This document shows positions 53,042-61,915 of a stretch of 64,000 nt of DNA, piece after piece; position 1 is the first letter of the stretch; each line of letters opens with the position of its first letter. The stretch lies in contig NZ_RKHO01000001.1 in NCBI RefSeq assembly GCF_003752505.1, positions 124,001 through 188,000 of the forward strand, read 5' to 3'. The notes below the pieces were generated by a model that made no database searches, was not told the origin of the DNA, and saw only the letters and a program-made list of their open reading frames with translations. The stretch is from Nocardioides aurantiacus (GTDB lineage: Bacteria > Actinomycetota > Actinomycetes > Propionibacteriales > Nocardioidaceae). Position numbers and translations under genes: made by a program.

Positions 53042-53424
53042 GGAGCCGGCCTCGGCGTGGCCTCGATCGGGCCGCTGCCCACGATCGACTCCTGCCCGCA
53101 GCGCTCGTAGCGGTAGGTGATGACGTGCTGCGCGGGGTCGGCGGGATCGATGCAGGCGAGCAGCGCGGACCCGGGCTGCCAGTAGTCGTCGGCGACCCAG
53201 TCGTCGCCGCCGTACCAGGTCCCGTCGTGCTGGTAGGCGTAGTCGAACTTGTAGCCGTCGCCGACGGTGGAGTCGTACTTCTCCTGCGGGTCGATGACGG
53301 TCAGCTCGACCTTCTCGGTGAGGGCGCTCTCGTCGCCGCCGCGGGTGAGGACGAACGTCGTGACGGCGAGGAAGCCTCCGACGAGCGCGACCAGGACCAC
53401 GGCCACGCAGCCGACCGCCTTCAC
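53038..53424 (-). CDS. Membrane-anchored secreted-domain protein, last gene of WXG operon
   Basis: The 128-aa protein begins VKAVGCVAVVLVALVGGFLAVTTFVL (one helix) and continues with a polar, aromatic-rich external domain (DSTVGDGYKFDYAYQHDGTWYGG) containing two cysteines (LLACID, YERCGQ) that may pair. GTG at 53424 overlaps the previous stop by four bases. Function unknown; the context ties it to type VII-like secretion. Confidence 0.6.
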   Translation of the reverse strand: MKAVGCVAVVLVALVGGFLAVTTFVLTRGGDESALTEKVELTVIDPQEKYDSTVGDGYKFDYAYQHDGTWYGGDDWVADDYWQPGSALLACIDPADPAQHVITYRYERCGQESIVGSGPIEATPRPAP

Positions 53425-53891
53425 GCCGGGATGCTCCAGGGGCGCACGCGCAGGCTGCGGGTGATGCGGTCGAGGAGCTCGTGGCCGGCCTCGTGGTCGG
53501 GGACCAGGATGCGGGTGACGTGCATCAGCTCCCCGTCGGTGGTGACGACGACCCGCTGGTGCACCAGGTTGCCGCGCACCTCGCCCGCCTGGTCGGCGGC
53601 GGAGGCGGCGGCGCCCTCGACGAAGAGGGCGAGGTCGGTCTCGGTCGGGGACTCCGCGCCGGGGGCCGGTCCCGGGCGGAGCTGCTTCAGCTCGGCCCGG
53701 AGGTGGTCCCGCGCGCCTGCGGCCGTGCCGAGGCGGGTCGAGCGTGCGGCCACCGAGAGCGTGAACAGGTCGGAGCCGTCGCCGGTCCACTGCCACAGGT
53801 GGCCGTAGGTGGCGCGGACGTGACGCATGCCGGCCTCGGGCGCGAGCAGCGACACGGGACCGAGGTCGTTGCGGAGCAGCAGCGTGGACAC
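53421..53891 (-). CDS. DcrB/Mog1-like cytoplasmic protein in WXG operon
   Basis: The 156-aa protein has no signal peptide. Its alternating strands (LFTLSVAARS, LALFVEGAAASAADQAGEVRGNLVHQRVVVTTDGELMHVTRILVP) and final helix resemble the Mog1/PsbP-like fold, though the match is weak. It sits between the large LXG-like gene and a membrane protein, where secretion chaperones are often found; that role is inference. Confidence 0.55.
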   Translation of the reverse strand: MSTLLLRNDLGPVSLLAPEAGMRHVRATYGHLWQWTGDGSDLFTLSVAARSTRLGTAAGARDHLRAELKQLRPGPAPGAESPTETDLALFVEGAAASAADQAGEVRGNLVHQRVVVTTDGELMHVTRILVPDHEAGHELLDRITRSLRVRPWSIPA

Positions 53892-53892
53892 C

Positions 53893-55482
53893 TCAGCCTC
53901 CCCAGCCGCCGTAGTGCGGCAGGTCCGTCGCCGGGTTAACGCGGATCATCTCGTCGCGACCGGCCTCCCGGTGCCAGATGGTGGTCGCGGTCTCCCCCGA
54001 CGCCCCCCACCCGGCCTCGACCTCGGCGAACTTGAGGTCGAGCTCGTAGTCGTCCTCGGCGTACTTCTCCACCATCGTCTGACGCACCGTCAGCTCTCCG
54101 TTCTGCAGGGCCAGGTCCTTGGCGCGGTCGACGTCGCCCTGCGACAGCGCGGTCTTGATCTCGTCAAGCGCCGGGTTCTTGTCGTCGACCTTGAGCTGGA
54201 CGTCGACGCCGGCGCCCGTGCTGGTGCCCGGGGGAGCCGCGATGCCGAGGGTGCTGTTCGCGGCGGTGCCGTCCATCTTCCCCGAGAGCGTGAACGAGTC
54301 GAACTTGCCGTCGTCGTCGATCTTGATCTCCCCGGCCAGCGAGGCGGCCGCGTTGTAGCCGGACTCGCGCTGACCGAGCTCGGCGTCGACCGATGCCTCG
54401 ACCTTGAGGCCGTACTGGTCCTTGGCCCAGTCGTAGTAGGCCTCGGCCCGACCCTCCACGGCACCTCGCGCCCAGGGCGAGTCGAACTCCATCTCGCCGG
54501 ACGCGTAGACGCCGGTGCGGAAGCTGTCGATGTCCTGCTCGTTGACGTAGCTGGCGACGTTGCGGGCGATCTCGATGGGGGCGTCGCCGGTGGCGACGTC
54601 CCAGACCCCGATGTCGTGGAACGCCTCCTCGCGGAGGTTCTCCAGGAACTCCTGCGCCTCCTGGGGCGTGTCGAACTTCAGCTCGAGGTCGGTGGTGCCG
54701 CCGGCCCCGACGTCGGCCTCGGTGCCGCCGACCTCGATCTCGCGGCCGAGCCCGCCCTCGAGGTGCAGCGCCAGGATGGTGGTGCCGTCGGCCATCACCT
54801 TGTAGTCGGCCTGGGCCTTGCCCTCGAACTCGAAGCTGCCGAGCTCGGCCTCGAGCTCCAGGTAGGCCGAGATGGTGTGGACGGTGACGTCCTCACCGAG
54901 GAGCGCGGCGAGCTCCTCGGGGCTGAGGTCGTCCATGCTGACCGGCCGCTGGTTGATGGCGTCGGAGAGCGAGCCGGTGCCGCCGTCGGTCTTGCCGTCC
55001 ACGGCGGCCGTCAGGGCCTTGGCGAGGTCCATGTCGGCCTCCTGCGCGGCCTGGAGCGCGGCGTCGATGTCGGCCGAGACCTGGTCCACCAGCACACCGA
55101 TCGCGTCGCGCTCGGCGGTGTTGGTGTAGGTGCGCGGGTCCTTGACCGCCCCGGTCTTCTTGTCGACCTCGAACCCCTGGCTCGCCGCGCTGCTCAGCGC
55201 GTCCTGCAGGCTCTGCTTGGCCTCCTTGATGCGGGTCTGGGCGTCGTCGAGGTTGACGGTCACGTCCGAGACCTCGGCGGCCATGTCCAGCAGCCGCAGG
55301 CGGAGCTTCTCGTGGCTGGTGCGGGCGCGTGACGCGGAGCCCGCCACCCAGGTGGTGGGCGGCTCGGACCCGTCCATCTCGTCCTGGAGGTCGACGAGCT
55401 TCTTGCGCTTGCGGGACAGGACGTCGGCCACGTCGCCGAGGGTGCCGGGCTGCCACTGCAGGACGGTGTCGATGGAGACCAT
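53893..55482 (-). CDS. Large WXG/LXG-type protein, T7SS substrate candidate
   Basis: The 529-aa protein has a helical N-terminus typical of type VII substrates and DUF1023-type proteins (VLQWQPGTLGDVADVLSRKRKKL... PTTWVAGSASRARTSHEKLRLRLLDMAAEVSD), predicted coiled coil to about residue 185, then a long beta-rich region (210-450) with many glycine/aspartate turns and no cysteine. No toxin motif is recognisable at the C-terminus (DLPHYGGWGG). It lies behind a WXG100-like partner, so the pair may be secreted or surface displayed. GTG/ATG start at 55482. Confidence 0.65.
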   Translation of the reverse strand: MVSIDTVLQWQPGTLGDVADVLSRKRKKLVDLQDEMDGSEPPTTWVAGSASRARTSHEKLRLRLLDMAAEVSDVTVNLDDAQTRIKEAKQSLQDALSSAASQGFEVDKKTGAVKDPRTYTNTAERDAIGVLVDQVSADIDAALQAAQEADMDLAKALTAAVDGKTDGGTGSLSDAINQRPVSMDDLSPEELAALLGEDVTVHTISAYLELEAELGSFEFEGKAQADYKVMADGTTILALHLEGGLGREIEVGGTEADVGAGGTTDLELKFDTPQEAQEFLENLREEAFHDIGVWDVATGDAPIEIARNVASYVNEQDIDSFRTGVYASGEMEFDSPWARGAVEGRAEAYYDWAKDQYGLKVEASVDAELGQRESGYNAAASLAGEIKIDDDGKFDSFTLSGKMDGTAANSTLGIAAPPGTSTGAGVDVQLKVDDKNPALDEIKTALSQGDVDRAKDLALQNGELTVRQTMVEKYAEDDYELDLKFAEVEAGWGASGETATTIWHREAGRDEMIRVNPATDLPHYGGWGG

Positions 55483-55486
55483 GACC

Positions 55487-55801
55487 TCAGTACCCCCCGC
55501 CCGTGCGGTGCATCAGGATCCGCTGCTCGACGTCGGCGCGGTAGTCGCTGGCGTCGTAGGCCGCGGCGCTCTCGCGCATCCGCTCGGCCTGGGCCTCGGC
55601 GTCGTCGTGCCAGCCCTGGAAGCGCTCCCGCCAGGCGCCCACCAGCTTGCCGGCCGCTGCGGCGCTCTGGCTCCCGGGCAGGGCCGTGGCGACGTCGCCG
55701 ACGCTGCCGCTGGGGTCGGCCGACTTCGCGCCGGCGGCGGCGGAGCTCATCTCGCTCCCCGCTGACCTGATGTCGGCTGCTACTGCCTCGAAACCACTCA
55801 T
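55487..55801 (-). CDS. WXG100-like small helical protein
   Basis: The 104-aa protein (MSGFEAVAADIRSAGSEMSSAAAGA...AWRERFQGWHDDAEAQAERM...) is two helices around a W-rich turn (AWRERFQGW), the size and shape of ESAT-6/WXG100 partners, though the strict W-x-G is replaced by GWHDD. GGGGGA precedes the ATG at 55801. It is 4 bp upstream of the large LXG-like gene; the two should form a heterodimer. Confidence 0.65.
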   Translation of the reverse strand: MSGFEAVAADIRSAGSEMSSAAAGAKSADPSGSVGDVATALPGSQSAAAAGKLVGAWRERFQGWHDDAEAQAERMRESAAAYDASDYRADVEQRILMHRTGGGY

Positions 55802-55916
55802 GACGCCTGTGTCCCCCCGGATGGTGTGCTGCCACGACGGTAGGCCAGCCTGGCCGCACCCACCACCGATTCGCTGCACTCTGCCCGGCTCGGGGACCGT
55901 CAAACCCCCGGTGCTC

Positions 55917-55922
55917 TACGTT
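55917..55922 (+). promoter_or_regulatory. -10 box TACGTT, leaderless
   Basis: TACGTT, 6 nt, GTG at 55929. Confidence 0.5.
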
Positions 55923-55928
55923 GGACGC

Positions 55929-56651
55929 GTGCCGCTGCCAGCGATCATCTTCGGGTCTCTCTTCCTGCTCCTGCTCCTCGCCGCGGTCGCCATCGTGGTC
56001 AACGCCGTCCGCCGCAGCAGGAAGGGCCAGGACGCCGTCGCGCAGCGCGGCTGGACCACGCTGCCGGACGCCGCCGACGTGGTGGCGGGCTGGGACGGCT
56101 GGCCCTTCCTGCGGGCGCTGGAGCCCGGCACCGCCCGCGACGTCGTGGTCGGTCACCACCAGGGCGTGGAGTTCGCGTGCCTGCGCTGGACGCAGCGGGA
56201 GTACTCCGGGTCGGAGGCCTCGCGCGAGGACCACGAGCGCTACAACATCGTCGCGCTGCGCACCGAGCAGACCTACCCGCACCTGTCGGTCGTCCGGGGT
56301 GGCAACCGCATCGACCCGACCGACCAGCACCCCGGCGTGACGGCGTTCGAGACCGGCGACGACCGCTTCGACCGGCGCTGGCAGACGCTGGGGGACGCGG
56401 AGTTCGGTCGCGACCTGCTGGTCCCGGAGGTCCGCGCCGCGATGGACGAGCGTGACCACGCCTGGGTGTTCCAGCCCGGGTGGGTCGCCCGGGTCGTCCC
56501 GTGGAGCTTCTACGCCGGGGAGGACCGCATGCTGGAGGAGATCGACCACCTGGTCGCCCCGCTGCGGCTGGTCCCGAACGACGTCTGGCGACGCCACGGC
56601 GGCGCGCCGCGCTTCCTCGGCAGCCTCGGGCACGGGGCCGGTCCGGGCTGA
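55929..56651 (+). CDS. Single-helix membrane protein (DUF3137-like)
   Basis: The 240-aa protein starts with PLPAIIFGSLFLLLLLAAVAIVVNAVRR (one helix, cytoplasmic after it) and has a soluble domain with GHHQGVEFACLRWTQREYSG and the C-terminal WVFQPGWVARVVPWSFYAGEDRMLEEIDHL. It resembles the DUF3137-type family of unknown role. It is divergent from the WXG operon, 127 bp apart. The longer frame upstream is rejected in favour of the -10 box. Confidence 0.65.
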   Translation: MPLPAIIFGSLFLLLLLAAVAIVVNAVRRSRKGQDAVAQRGWTTLPDAADVVAGWDGWPFLRALEPGTARDVVVGHHQGVEFACLRWTQREYSGSEASREDHERYNIVALRTEQTYPHLSVVRGGNRIDPTDQHPGVTAFETGDDRFDRRWQTLGDAEFGRDLLVPEVRAAMDERDHAWVFQPGWVARVVPWSFYAGEDRMLEEIDHLVAPLRLVPNDVWRRHGGAPRFLGSLGHGAGPG

Positions 56652-56664
56652 CGGTGCCCCCGCC

Positions 56665-56670
56665 TAGGGT
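56665..56670 (+). promoter_or_regulatory. -10 box TAGGGT, leaderless start of tmk
   Basis: TAGGGT, 6 nt, GTG at 56677. Confidence 0.6.
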
Positions 56671-56676
56671 GGGGCC

Positions 56677-57315
56677 GTGCTGGACTTCCCCGGGGTGTAC
56701 GCCGAGACCGGGCTCTTCGTCTGCTTCGAGGGCGGTGAGGGCGCCGGCAAGTCGACCCAGTCGCGGCTGCTGCGCCAGCGGCTCGAGGCCGCCGGCCGCA
56801 CCGTGCTGCTGACCCGCGAGCCGGGCGGCACCCCCGTCGGGGCCGAGGTGCGCCGGATCGTGCTCGACCCGGCGACCGGTGTCCTCGCCGACCGCACCGA
56901 GGCCCTGCTCTACGCCGCCGACAAGGCCGAGCACGTCGAGTCCGTCGTCCTCCCCGCCCTGGCGCGCGACGAGGTGGTGGTGACCGACCGCTACGTCGAC
57001 TCCACGCTCGCCTACCAGGGCGCCGGCCGCTCCCTCGACGCGGTCGAGCTCGAGCAGGTCGCCCGCTGGGCCACCGGCGACCTGCGGCCCCACCTGACCG
57101 TGCTGCTCGACCTCGAGCCCAGCCGCGGGCTGGTGCGCTTCGCCGAGCGCGACCGCATCGAGGGCGAGTCGCTGGAGTTCCACGAGCGGGTCCGGGCGGC
57201 GTTCGTCGCGCTGGCCGGCGCCGACCCGGAGCACTACCTCGTGCTCGACGCGCGCTCGGGCGTCGAGGAGATCGCCGCGCTGGTGTGGTCCCGCGTCGAG
57301 GGGCTGCTGCCGTGA
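56677..57315 (+). CDS. tmk: Thymidylate kinase
   Basis: The 212-aa enzyme phosphorylates dTMP to dTDP. P-loop FEGGEGAGKSTQSRLL is at residues 16-31, then TREPGGTPVG with the DR-type partner DRYVDSTLAYQGAGR near 108, and the LID region with RFAERDRIEGES. It overlaps the holB gene by four bases, a conserved pairing that supplies DNA replication. Confidence 0.95.
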   Translation: MLDFPGVYAETGLFVCFEGGEGAGKSTQSRLLRQRLEAAGRTVLLTREPGGTPVGAEVRRIVLDPATGVLADRTEALLYAADKAEHVESVVLPALARDEVVVTDRYVDSTLAYQGAGRSLDAVELEQVARWATGDLRPHLTVLLDLEPSRGLVRFAERDRIEGESLEFHERVRAAFVALAGADPEHYLVLDARSGVEEIAALVWSRVEGLLP

Positions 57316-58454
57316 GCGACGTCTGGAGCGGGCTGGTCGGGCAGGCGCCGGTGATCGCGATGCTGCGTCGGGCGGTCGCGGGCGACATGACCCACGCCTG
57401 GTTGTTCACCGGCCCGCCGGGGTCGGGCCGGTCCAACGCCGCGCTGGCGTTCGCGGCGGGTCTGCAGTGCGAGCGTGGTGGGTGCGGCGAGTGCCACAGC
57501 TGTCACGAGGTGTCGGTGGGGTCGCACCCCGACGTACGCCTCACCCGCACCGAGAAGCTCTCGATCGGGGTCGACGAGGTGCGCGAGCTGGTGCGCACCT
57601 CCGCTCTCGCGCCGGCGGGGCGCCGCTGGCAGGTGATGGTGGTCGAGGACGCCGACCGGCTCACCGACCAGGCCGCCAACGCGCTGCTCAAGGCCATCGA
57701 GGAGCCGACCGAGCGCACGGTGTGGCTGCTGTGCGCCCCCACCGTCGAGGACGTCCTGCCCACGATCCGCTCGCGCACCCGGCTGGTCGTGCTCGCCACG
57801 CCCTCGGCCGACGACGTCACCGACTTCCTGGTGCAGCACGACGGGTTGCCGGTCGAGACCGCGTCGTACGCCGCCCGCGCCTCGCAGGGCCACATCGGCC
57901 GTGCCCGGGCGCTGGCCCGCGACGAGGACACCCGGCGTCGTCGCCGCGAGGTGGTCTCGGTGCCCGGTCGGCTGAAGAACCTCGGCGCCTGCATGGCGGC
58001 CGCGGCCGACCTCCACGACCTCGCCAAGGAGGAGGCGGACGCGCTGACCAGTGAGCACGACCGGCGCGAGAAGACCGAGCTCGACCGGTCCTACGGCGTG
58101 GTGGAGCGGGGACGGCGGCCCAAGGAGTACGCCCCCGCCCTGCGCGACATGGAGAAGGCCCAGAAGACGCGGGCCAAGCGGCGGGTGCTCGACGTCGTCG
58201 ACCGCGGGCTGATGGACCTCGTCTCGGTCTACCGCGACGTCCTCACCCTCCACCTGGCCACCGGCACCGACCTGGTCAACGAGGAGCTGCGCGGCGAGGT
58301 GGTGGCCCTGGCGCGCGCCTCGACGGCCGAGCTGACGCTGCAGCGGATCCAGGCGATCTTCGACGCCCGCGAGCAGATGCTGGAGTTCAACGTGCCGCCG
58401 CTGCTGGCGCTGGAGTCGATGACCGTCGCGCTGCAGCACCGCGCCCCGGCCTAG
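57312..58454 (+). CDS. holB: DNA polymerase III subunit delta'
   Basis: The 380-aa clamp-loader subunit has the phosphate-loop position GPPGSGRSNAALAFA (lysine replaced by arginine, as is normal for delta', which does not hydrolyse ATP), a zinc module CERGGCGECHSCHE, the SRC-like TIRSRTRLVV and VVEDADRLTDQAANALLKAIEEPTERT. GTG at 57312 overlaps the tmk stop (GTGA). It corresponds to Rv3644c. Confidence 0.94.
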   Translation: MSDVWSGLVGQAPVIAMLRRAVAGDMTHAWLFTGPPGSGRSNAALAFAAGLQCERGGCGECHSCHEVSVGSHPDVRLTRTEKLSIGVDEVRELVRTSALAPAGRRWQVMVVEDADRLTDQAANALLKAIEEPTERTVWLLCAPTVEDVLPTIRSRTRLVVLATPSADDVTDFLVQHDGLPVETASYAARASQGHIGRARALARDEDTRRRRREVVSVPGRLKNLGACMAAAADLHDLAKEEADALTSEHDRREKTELDRSYGVVERGRRPKEYAPALRDMEKAQKTRAKRRVLDVVDRGLMDLVSVYRDVLTLHLATGTDLVNEELRGEVVALARASTAELTLQRIQAIFDAREQMLEFNVPPLLALESMTVALQHRAPA

Positions 58455-58485
58455 GACTCCTCGACGAGGGGCTGGGCCCCGCCCC

Positions 58486-58491
58486 TAGGGT
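58486..58491 (+). promoter_or_regulatory. -10 box TAGGGT, leaderless
   Basis: TAGGGT, 6 nt, ATG at 58498. Confidence 0.6.
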
Positions 58492-58497
58492 GGCGCC

Positions 58498-60138
58498 ATG
58501 GCCTTCCCGCCCCCGCCGCAGCAGGTCCCGCCGCCGCCCGGGGGCGGCGCCCCGTCCCGCTCGGGCTGGAGCACGCGCGCGATCGTCCTCACCGTGGTCG
58601 TCGCGATGCTCGCGGGCCTCGTGGTGGTCGGCATCGCGGGGTTCGTGACCTACCGCCTCGTCGACGACGGCAGCGGGGCGGAGGCCTCCCCGAGCGTGAC
58701 GCCTCCGCCCGACCCCGGCTCGACGGCACCCGAGCCCGAGGTGCCCGCCGAGCTCCGGTCGTTCTACGAGCAGGAGCTCGGCTGGACCGACTGCGGCGAG
58801 AACCAGTGCGCCCGGCTGACCGTGCCGCTCGACTACGCCGAGCCCGACGGCGAGACGATCGAGATCGCGGTGCTGCGCGTCCGGGCGGGCGAGCCGGACG
58901 AGCGGGTGGGTCAGCTCGTGGTCAACCCCGGCGGCCCCGGTGGCTCCGGCGTCGACTACGCCGCCGGAGGCGGGGCCGTCTTCGGTGCGACCCTGGCGCG
59001 CTACTACGACATCGTCGGCTTCGACCCGCGCGGAGTCGGTCAGAGCACCGCCCTGGAGTGCGCCACCACCGCCCAGACCGACGAGTTCCTCGCCTCCGAC
59101 CCCGACCCCGACACCCGGGCCGAGGTGCAGCGCAACGACCGCCTCACCCGGGCCTACGGCGAGGGCTGCCTGGAGCGCAGCGGCGACCTGGCCCGGCACG
59201 TGTCGACGGTCGAGGTCGCCCGGGACGTCGACGTGCTGCGCGCCGCGCTGGGGGAGCGGCAGCTCGACTGGTTCGGTGCGTCGTACGGCACCACGATCGG
59301 GGCGACGTACGCCGAGCTGTTCCCCGCCAACGTCCGCCGCATGGTGCTCGACGGTGCCGTGGCGCAGAACCTGCCCGAGGACCAGATGGACGTCGACCAG
59401 GCCCGCGGCTTCCAGACCGCCCTGGACGCCTACCTCCGCGACTGCCTCGACAAGGGCTGCTTCCTCGGCGAGGACCTCGGCGAGGCGCAACGCCGGCTGA
59501 GCGCCTTCCTCGAGGACGTCGACGCCGAGCCGCTGCCCACGGGGGTGGCGGAGCGGCCGCTCACCGAGGGCCTCGCGGTCTACGGCATCTTCCTGCCGCT
59601 CTACGTCCAGTCCTACTGGCCGCTGCTCACCGAGGCGCTGCGCCGCGCGATCCAGGACGGCGACGGCTCGCAGCTGCTGACGCTGGCCGACCAGTACACC
59701 CAGCGCACCGCCGACGGCTACCAGGGCAACCAGACCGAGGCGTTGTACGCCGTGAACTGCGCCGACTCCTCGGAGTCCGTCCCGCTGGCCGACGTACCGG
59801 ACCGGTTCGGGGAGTTCGAGGCGGTGGCTCCGGTGTTCGCGCGGATCTTCGCCTACGGGCTCGCGACCTGCGACAGCTGGCCGATCGAGCCCACCGACGA
59901 GCGGCCCGAGGTCGACGGGAAGGGGGCGGCCCCGATCCTGGTCGTCGGCACCACCCGCGACCCGGCCACGCCGTACCGCTGGGCCGAGGAGCTGTCGGAG
60001 GAGCTGGACTCCGGCGTCCTGCTCAGCCGCGACGGCGACGGCCACACCGCCTTCCAGCAGGGCAACGCCTGCATCGACAAGGCCGTCGAGGCCTACCTCG
60101 TCGCCGGGAAGGTGCCCGAGGACGGCCGCTCCTGCTGA
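58498..60138 (+). CDS. Membrane-anchored TAP-type alpha/beta hydrolase
   Basis: The 546-aa protein has a proline-rich N-terminus, one helix (AIVLTVVVAMLAGLVVVGIAGFVTY), a linker and an external alpha/beta hydrolase domain. NPGGPGGSG forms the oxyanion loop, the nucleophile is in FGASYGTTIG near residue 260, the acid in VGTTRDPATPY near 483 and the histidine in DGDGHTAFQQ near 520. The C-terminal TAP domain and CID..SC tail match the tripeptidyl aminopeptidase/SlpD-E family that trims secreted peptides. Confidence 0.88.
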   Translation: MAFPPPPQQVPPPPGGGAPSRSGWSTRAIVLTVVVAMLAGLVVVGIAGFVTYRLVDDGSGAEASPSVTPPPDPGSTAPEPEVPAELRSFYEQELGWTDCGENQCARLTVPLDYAEPDGETIEIAVLRVRAGEPDERVGQLVVNPGGPGGSGVDYAAGGGAVFGATLARYYDIVGFDPRGVGQSTALECATTAQTDEFLASDPDPDTRAEVQRNDRLTRAYGEGCLERSGDLARHVSTVEVARDVDVLRAALGERQLDWFGASYGTTIGATYAELFPANVRRMVLDGAVAQNLPEDQMDVDQARGFQTALDAYLRDCLDKGCFLGEDLGEAQRRLSAFLEDVDAEPLPTGVAERPLTEGLAVYGIFLPLYVQSYWPLLTEALRRAIQDGDGSQLLTLADQYTQRTADGYQGNQTEALYAVNCADSSESVPLADVPDRFGEFEAVAPVFARIFAYGLATCDSWPIEPTDERPEVDGKGAAPILVVGTTRDPATPYRWAEELSEELDSGVLLSRDGDGHTAFQQGNACIDKAVEAYLVAGKVPEDGRSC

Positions 60139-60250
60139 GCCCTCGGCCGTGTCGGTCGGACCCGTCGAGAGCCCCGGACCCGGTTTGGCGACCGGCCTGC
60201 CCGCGCCCCTATACTCGTCCGGCGTGCCCGGCTGACCGGCCGGGCACTGC

Positions 60251-60326
60251 GCCGCCTTAGCTCAGTCGGTAGAGCGTCTCACTCGTAATGAGAAGGTCGT
60301 CGGTTCGATTCCGACAGGCGGCTCCA
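60251..60326 (+). tRNA. tRNA-Thr (anticodon CGT)
   Basis: Acceptor stem GCCGCCT/AGGCGGC with discriminator T and encoded CCA, D-arm AGCTCAGTCGGTAGAGC, anticodon stem TCTCA/TGAGA with CGT at 60284-60286, and T-loop GTTCGATTC. It reads ACG codons. Confidence 0.97.
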
Positions 60327-60337
60327 ACTCTCGTTGT

Positions 60338-60374
60338 CGGTCCTGCCCGCTCACCTCTGGGTGAGCCGGGACCG
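60338..60374. terminator. Terminator between tRNA-Thr and the cupin gene
   Basis: Hairpin with CGGTCC/GGACCG outer and GCTCACC/GGTGAGC inner stems, serving the convergent tRNA and cupin transcripts. Confidence 0.65.
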
Positions 60375-60391
60375 GGGAAGAAACGCGGTCG

Positions 60392-60787
60392 TCAGCCGGC
60401 GTACTCGTCGTCGGTGACGTGGTCGAGCCAGGTGACGACCTGGCCCTGCTCGTCAGCCTCCTGGATGGCGACGTGGGCCATGAACCGGTCGGGGGTGGCG
60501 CCGTGCCAGTGCTCCTCGCCGGGCTCGATGTAGACCACGTCGCCGGGTCGGATCTCCTGGACGCCGCCGTCGCGGGTGGCGACGAGGCCGATGCCGTCGG
60601 TGACGTAGAGGGTCTGGCCTCGGGGGTGGGTGTGCCACGCGGTGCGGGCGCCGGGGGTGAACCGGACGTGGGCGCAGCCGACGGCCGACTGGTCGTCGGG
60701 GTTGCGGATGCCGTCGATGAGGACGGCGCCGGTGAACCAGTCCTTCGGGCCGGAGCCGGACTGACCGCTGCTCTGGGTGAACTTCAT
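60392..60787 (-). CDS. Cupin-domain protein
   Basis: The 131-aa single-domain cupin has GARTAWHTHPRGQTLYV (His-His and Glu/Gln metal positions) and PGDVVYIEPGEEHWHGAT. It is the kind found beside oxidoreductases of this cluster (E. coli YgiD/QdoI-unlike small carboxymuconolactone-type cupins). GAGAGGAG precedes the ATG. It is the last gene of a minus-strand cluster, 14 bp after the dehydrogenase. Confidence 0.85.
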   Translation of the reverse strand: MKFTQSSGQSGSGPKDWFTGAVLIDGIRNPDDQSAVGCAHVRFTPGARTAWHTHPRGQTLYVTDGIGLVATRDGGVQEIRPGDVVYIEPGEEHWHGATPDRFMAHVAIQEADEQGQVVTWLDHVTDDEYAG

Positions 60788-60800
60788 GGTGGTGCTCCTC

Positions 60801-61847
60801 TCAGCGTTCGCTGATCTTGATGAGTGCCTTGATGGCCCGGCGCTCGTCCATGGCGGCGTAGGCGTCGGCGATGTGGTCGAGGTCGGTGACGAGGTCGAAG
60901 ACCTTGCCGGGGTGGATCTCGCCGTCGAGGACGGCCCGCATGAGCTGGGGCTGGTAGTGGCGGGCGGGGGCCGGGCCGCCGCGCATGCCGATGTTGCGGA
61001 AGAAGGTGGCCTCGCCGTCGATGGTCACGTCGTGCGGCACTCCGACGCGACCGACGATGGCGCCGGCGGCGGCGATCGCGAAGCAGGTCTCGGTGGAGTC
61101 CTTGGTCCCGACGCACTCGAGGACGGCGTCGGCGCCGTTGCCGTCGGTGAGGTCCTTCAGTGCGGCCACGGCCTCGTCCCCGCGGACGGTGATGATCTCG
61201 TCGGCGCCCCACTCGCGGGCCAGTGCGTGGCGGTCCTCGTGGGTGCTGCCGAGGACGATGACGCGGGCGGCTCCGAGGAGCTTGGCCGACAGGACCCCGG
61301 ACAGGCCCACCGCGCCGTCGCCGACGACGGCGACGGTCATGCCCTCGGTCACGCCGGCGCTGACGGCGGCGTGGTAGCCGGTGCTCATGACGTCGGTCAG
61401 GGCGAGCAGGTCGGCCATCACGTCGTCGGAGAGGTCGTCGCCAGGGACCTTGACCAGGGTGCCGGCGGCCTGGGGGACGCGGACGTACTCCGCCTGACCG
61501 CCGTCGTCCTGCCCGCCCTGGCCGAAGAAGCCGCCGTGGTCGCAGGCGGTGTGGAAACCGGCCCGGCAGTTGCGGCAGGTGCCGTCGCTCCAGGAGAACG
61601 GGGCGATGACGAAGTCACCGACCGCCAGGTCCTGGACGGCGTCTCCGACCTCGTCGACGACGCCGATGAACTCGTGACCGACGGTGCCGTGCGCGAGGTC
61701 GGAGATTCCCCGGTACCACCACAGGTCGGACCCGCAGACGCAGGCGAGCACCACGCGCACCACGGCGTCGGTCGGGTCCTTCACGACCGGCTTGGGGCGG
61801 TCCTCGAGGTCGATCTTGCCGGGGCCGTTGAAGATTGCTGCTCGCAT
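60801..61847 (-). CDS. Zinc-dependent alcohol dehydrogenase (MDR family)
   Basis: The 348-aa protein has the catalytic zinc ligands in CVCGSDLWWYRG (Cys38) and GTVGHEFIGVV, and NAD(P) binding VAVVGDGAVGLSG. The structural zinc loop is reduced: only three cysteines (TCRNCRAGFHTAC) instead of four, so this site may be empty. It resembles glutathione-independent formaldehyde/threonine dehydrogenase-like enzymes often grouped with cupin and cyclophilin-like genes. GAGGA precedes the ATG. Confidence 0.88.
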   Translation of the reverse strand: MRAAIFNGPGKIDLEDRPKPVVKDPTDAVVRVVLACVCGSDLWWYRGISDLAHGTVGHEFIGVVDEVGDAVQDLAVGDFVIAPFSWSDGTCRNCRAGFHTACDHGGFFGQGGQDDGGQAEYVRVPQAAGTLVKVPGDDLSDDVMADLLALTDVMSTGYHAAVSAGVTEGMTVAVVGDGAVGLSGVLSAKLLGAARVIVLGSTHEDRHALAREWGADEIITVRGDEAVAALKDLTDGNGADAVLECVGTKDSTETCFAIAAAGAIVGRVGVPHDVTIDGEATFFRNIGMRGGPAPARHYQPQLMRAVLDGEIHPGKVFDLVTDLDHIADAYAAMDERRAIKALIKISER

Positions 61848-61915
61848 GGTGGTTCCTCCTGAGTGGATGGGTGGCTCGTGTTCGGCGATGCGCCGAGGCG
61901 GGGTGGGGTGGTGTG

